Of a stretch of DNA of 36,940 nucleotides, positions 35,807 to 36,940 are shown one piece after another (position 1 is the stretch's first letter; every line of letters starts with the position of its first letter). The DNA comes from Candidatus Desulfofervidaceae bacterium (lineage in GTDB: Bacteria; Desulfobacterota; Desulfofervidia; Desulfofervidales; Desulfofervidaceae). The notes under the pieces were generated by a model that was not told the origin of the DNA, ran no database searches, and worked only from the letters and a program-made list of their open reading frames with translations. The position numbers and the translations under genes were made by a program. The stretch lies in the NCBI GenBank assembly GCA_027038965.1, contig JALWFG010000006.1, forward strand, positions 1 through 36,940, read 5' to 3'.

Positions 35807-35834
35807 TGTCCTGCACCCCTAGGGGTGCAGGACA
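35807..35834. repeat. 28-bp perfect palindrome, copy 2
   Basis: Identical to 404-431. Here the plus strand continues with TTTATTTTTTTTT, so it could serve as a rho-independent terminator for rightward transcription. The stop codon of the leftward 56-aa ORF lies one base beyond its right edge. Confidence 0.85.
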
Positions 35835-35835
35835 T

Positions 35836-36006
35836 TTATTTTTTTTTAAATTTTTCAAGAGCGGTAGCTTTTTCCTTTATTTCTTCCACTTTATTGTATT
35901 CTCCTTTCTGAAAGGCAGTTGCTCCTACATTTTTAATCTCACTAATAACCATCTCTATTTCTTCAAGCAAAATTTCAAAGGCAGCGAACACTTCGTTCTT
36001 GATCAT
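35836..36006 (-). CDS. Small helical protein, possibly a truncated gene
   Basis: 56 residues: MIKNEVFAAFEILLEEIEMV, then ISEIKNVGATAFQKGEYNKV, then EEIKEKATALEKFKKK. ATG at 36006 has AAGGAG six bases upstream and overlaps the TGA stop of the preceding frame (ATGA), so translation is probably coupled. The sequence is nearly all amphipathic helix with a turn at KGEYNK, like a helical hairpin. From memory it resembles the N-terminal helical part of longer proteins found near restriction genes; if so, it has lost its C-terminal domain, ending next to the 28-bp palindrome. That comparison is uncertain. Confidence 0.55.
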   Translation of the reverse strand: MIKNEVFAAFEILLEEIEMVISEIKNVGATAFQKGEYNKVEEIKEKATALEKFKKK

Positions 36007-36312
36007 GTTGGCTCCTTATAATTTTGTTTCTGATAAAATATAACTCCCATGTATTGCTTTACGTTTGTGATTGTTAAATCGGGATACTTCTTTTTAAATG
36101 CCTTAGTAAGGCGATAATCTTGCACAATTTACAATACACATCTTTATTTTTAAACCTTATATTACGCAGAGTACAAATTGCGCACCCCAAATTAAAGCTT
36201 TATCTATAGATATTTTGATGCTTTTTATTTGCAAAGCAAATTTGAAATGCCCAGAAAGATTATTTTGATGGCAGAAATTCAAGAAGTATTGAAGCTCATC
36301 TGGCCAAATCAT
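36003..36312 (-). pseudogene. Frameshifted zinc-ribbon protein gene
   Basis: Three frames read in sequence give one sensible protein. From ATG 36312: MIWPDELQYFLNFCHQNNLS to about LIWG; then in a second frame CAICTLRNIRFKNKDVYCKLC, with two CxxC pairs 14 residues apart, typical of a zinc ribbon; then in a third frame DYRLTKAFKKKYPDLTITNV to a TGA at 36003. Both joins are at short runs (GGGG and AA) where one extra base would restore the frame. This is either a decayed gene or sequence errors in homopolymers. The last frame ends in ATGA overlap with the 56-aa gene. Function unknown. Confidence 0.45.
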
Positions 36313-36347
36313 ATCCTTTCTTTGCGTAAGATCAGTTATTCATTTTT

Positions 36348-36814
36348 TTAAGCTGTCTGTTTCAATTCAAACAACATTTCCCTTAACTTTGAAAAAAAAG
36401 ATGGTATTGATTTTAAATCAAACTTTGAACGCAATTTATTCATAGCCGACATTCTTTCCATATCAGGTGTTCTTAAAGCTTTTGGTGAAATGTCATCAAT
36501 TCCACCGATTTGATACTTTTCCAACAATCGCAAAACAATAAACCTTATATCCTCACCGTATTTATCTATTTTATTTAAATGCTTGTTAACAAAATAATTA
36601 ACTCTTTCGTCCTTTGTAATTAAAGGTGCCTTAAAGACAATTCTTGCAATTATATCAAAACCGTCAACATTATTGAGCTTGTTTAATTCCTTTACAAATT
36701 CAATATCAATATATTTTTCTTTTAAATGTTCAAGGAATTCATTTCTTTTTTTGTCATTAAGCCAGATTGTTCGTAACTCTTCAAGTGTATGAACTTCCTT
36801 TTTTAAATTATCTT
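36348..36814 (-). pseudogene. hsdR: Type I restriction enzyme R subunit (HsdR), C-terminal remnant
   Basis: About 155 residues of the C-terminal EcoEI_R_C-type domain: GFDIIARIVFKAPLITKDER, then KIDKYGEDIRFIVLRLLEKY, GGIDDISPKALRTPDM and SIPSFFSKLREMLFEL follow the order seen in HsdR C-termini. The nuclease and helicase-motor domains that should precede it are absent: the frame is cut by the insertion-sequence tip at 36815, and the apparent ATG at 36845 is inside the element. It is therefore a dead fragment. The window contains no hsdM or hsdS on this side. Confidence 0.72.
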
Positions 36815-36940
36815 CTGACCTGCCCCCCATTTTTTGGAATGTCAAAAAGGGTAATTTTGTGTAAAATTTTTGAAAAAGGAGGTATTATTATGAAACCAAC
36901 AAAATATCCACCAGATAAAATTATACAAATTCTTGCTGAA
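36814..36940 (+). mobile_element. Insertion-sequence end, right copy
   Basis: Exact inverted copy of 1-126, with the tip TGACCTGCCCCCCATTTT starting at 36816 and the transposase start at 36890. It has interrupted hsdR. The rest of the element lies outside the window. The window being bounded by two copies of one element is what an assembly break at a multicopy IS would produce. Confidence 0.8.
36890..36940 (+). CDS. Transposase OrfA, N-terminal fragment (runs off window)
   Basis: Seventeen codons, MKPTKYPPDKIIQILAE, behind a GGAGG site seven bases upstream; identical to the start at position 50 on the other strand. Probably the N-terminal HTH of an IS3-type OrfA. Confidence 0.6.
   Translation, partial: MKPTKYPPDKIIQILAE

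Noticed and set aside
35720-36021. Overlapping plus-strand ORFs across the palindrome and T tract
   Set aside because: They run through the palindrome and antisense to the 56-aa gene, have no ribosome-binding site and show low-complexity Phe runs.
36227-36241. ATTTGC-aaa-GCAAAT dyad in the right flank
   Set aside because: Lies within the reconstructed zinc-ribbon coding sequence and is short in AT-rich DNA, so likely chance.

Overview
The window looks like bacterial chromosome, most likely from a Gram-negative, Desulfobacterota-like lineage. Evidence for this: two complete tripartite RND efflux systems with TolC-type outer-membrane proteins, an NtrC-type sigma-54 regulator with matching -24/-12 promoters, the gene order rpmH-rnpA-yidD-yidC-jag, and HisF/NadE sequences of the type I remember from Desulfobacterota. 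The taxonomic call rests on remembered family resemblance only. The central part (about 2.8-35.4 kb) has uniform base composition. Both flanks (1-2.2 kb and 35.4-36.9 kb) are more AT-rich and made of broken or mobile pieces.

Flanks. Positions 1-126 and 36814-36939 are exact inverted copies of the same insertion-sequence end, each carrying the first about 17 codons of a transposase that reads out of the window. Next to the left copy is a 5'-truncated ORF (possibly a restriction endonuclease remnant), a 28-bp perfect palindrome, a CPBP-protease/methyltransferase fusion gene and an integron attC-like site. Next to the right copy, reading inward, are the C-terminal remnant of a type I restriction HsdR subunit, a frameshifted zinc-ribbon gene, a 56-aa helical ORF, a second copy of the same 28-bp palindrome, a hairpin-rich patch and degenerate short repeats.

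Efflux block (2.8-17.9 kb). A leftward operon (lipoprotein, TolC-like, adaptor, RND pump) and a rightward operon (PAP2 phosphatase, sensor kinase, sigma-54 response regulator, TolC-like, adaptor, RND pump) diverge from one 264-bp intergenic region. That region has a sigma-54 promoter facing each way and three inverted repeats between them. This suggests that the encoded kinase/regulator pair switches on two different efflux pumps together.

Housekeeping block (17.9-35.4 kb). Leftward: a small basic protein, rpmH, rnpA, yidD, yidC and jag. Rightward: a REC/HD-GYP c-di-GMP phosphodiesterase and gltX. Leftward again: an MTA/SAH deaminase. Rightward: nadK, rarA, a small membrane protein, hisH, hisF, nadE, pyk and ligA, tightly packed at first. 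Recognisable sigma-70-type promoters lie before the small basic gene, gltX, the deaminase and nadK; the nadK mRNA is probably leaderless. No tRNA, rRNA or CRISPR array was seen.
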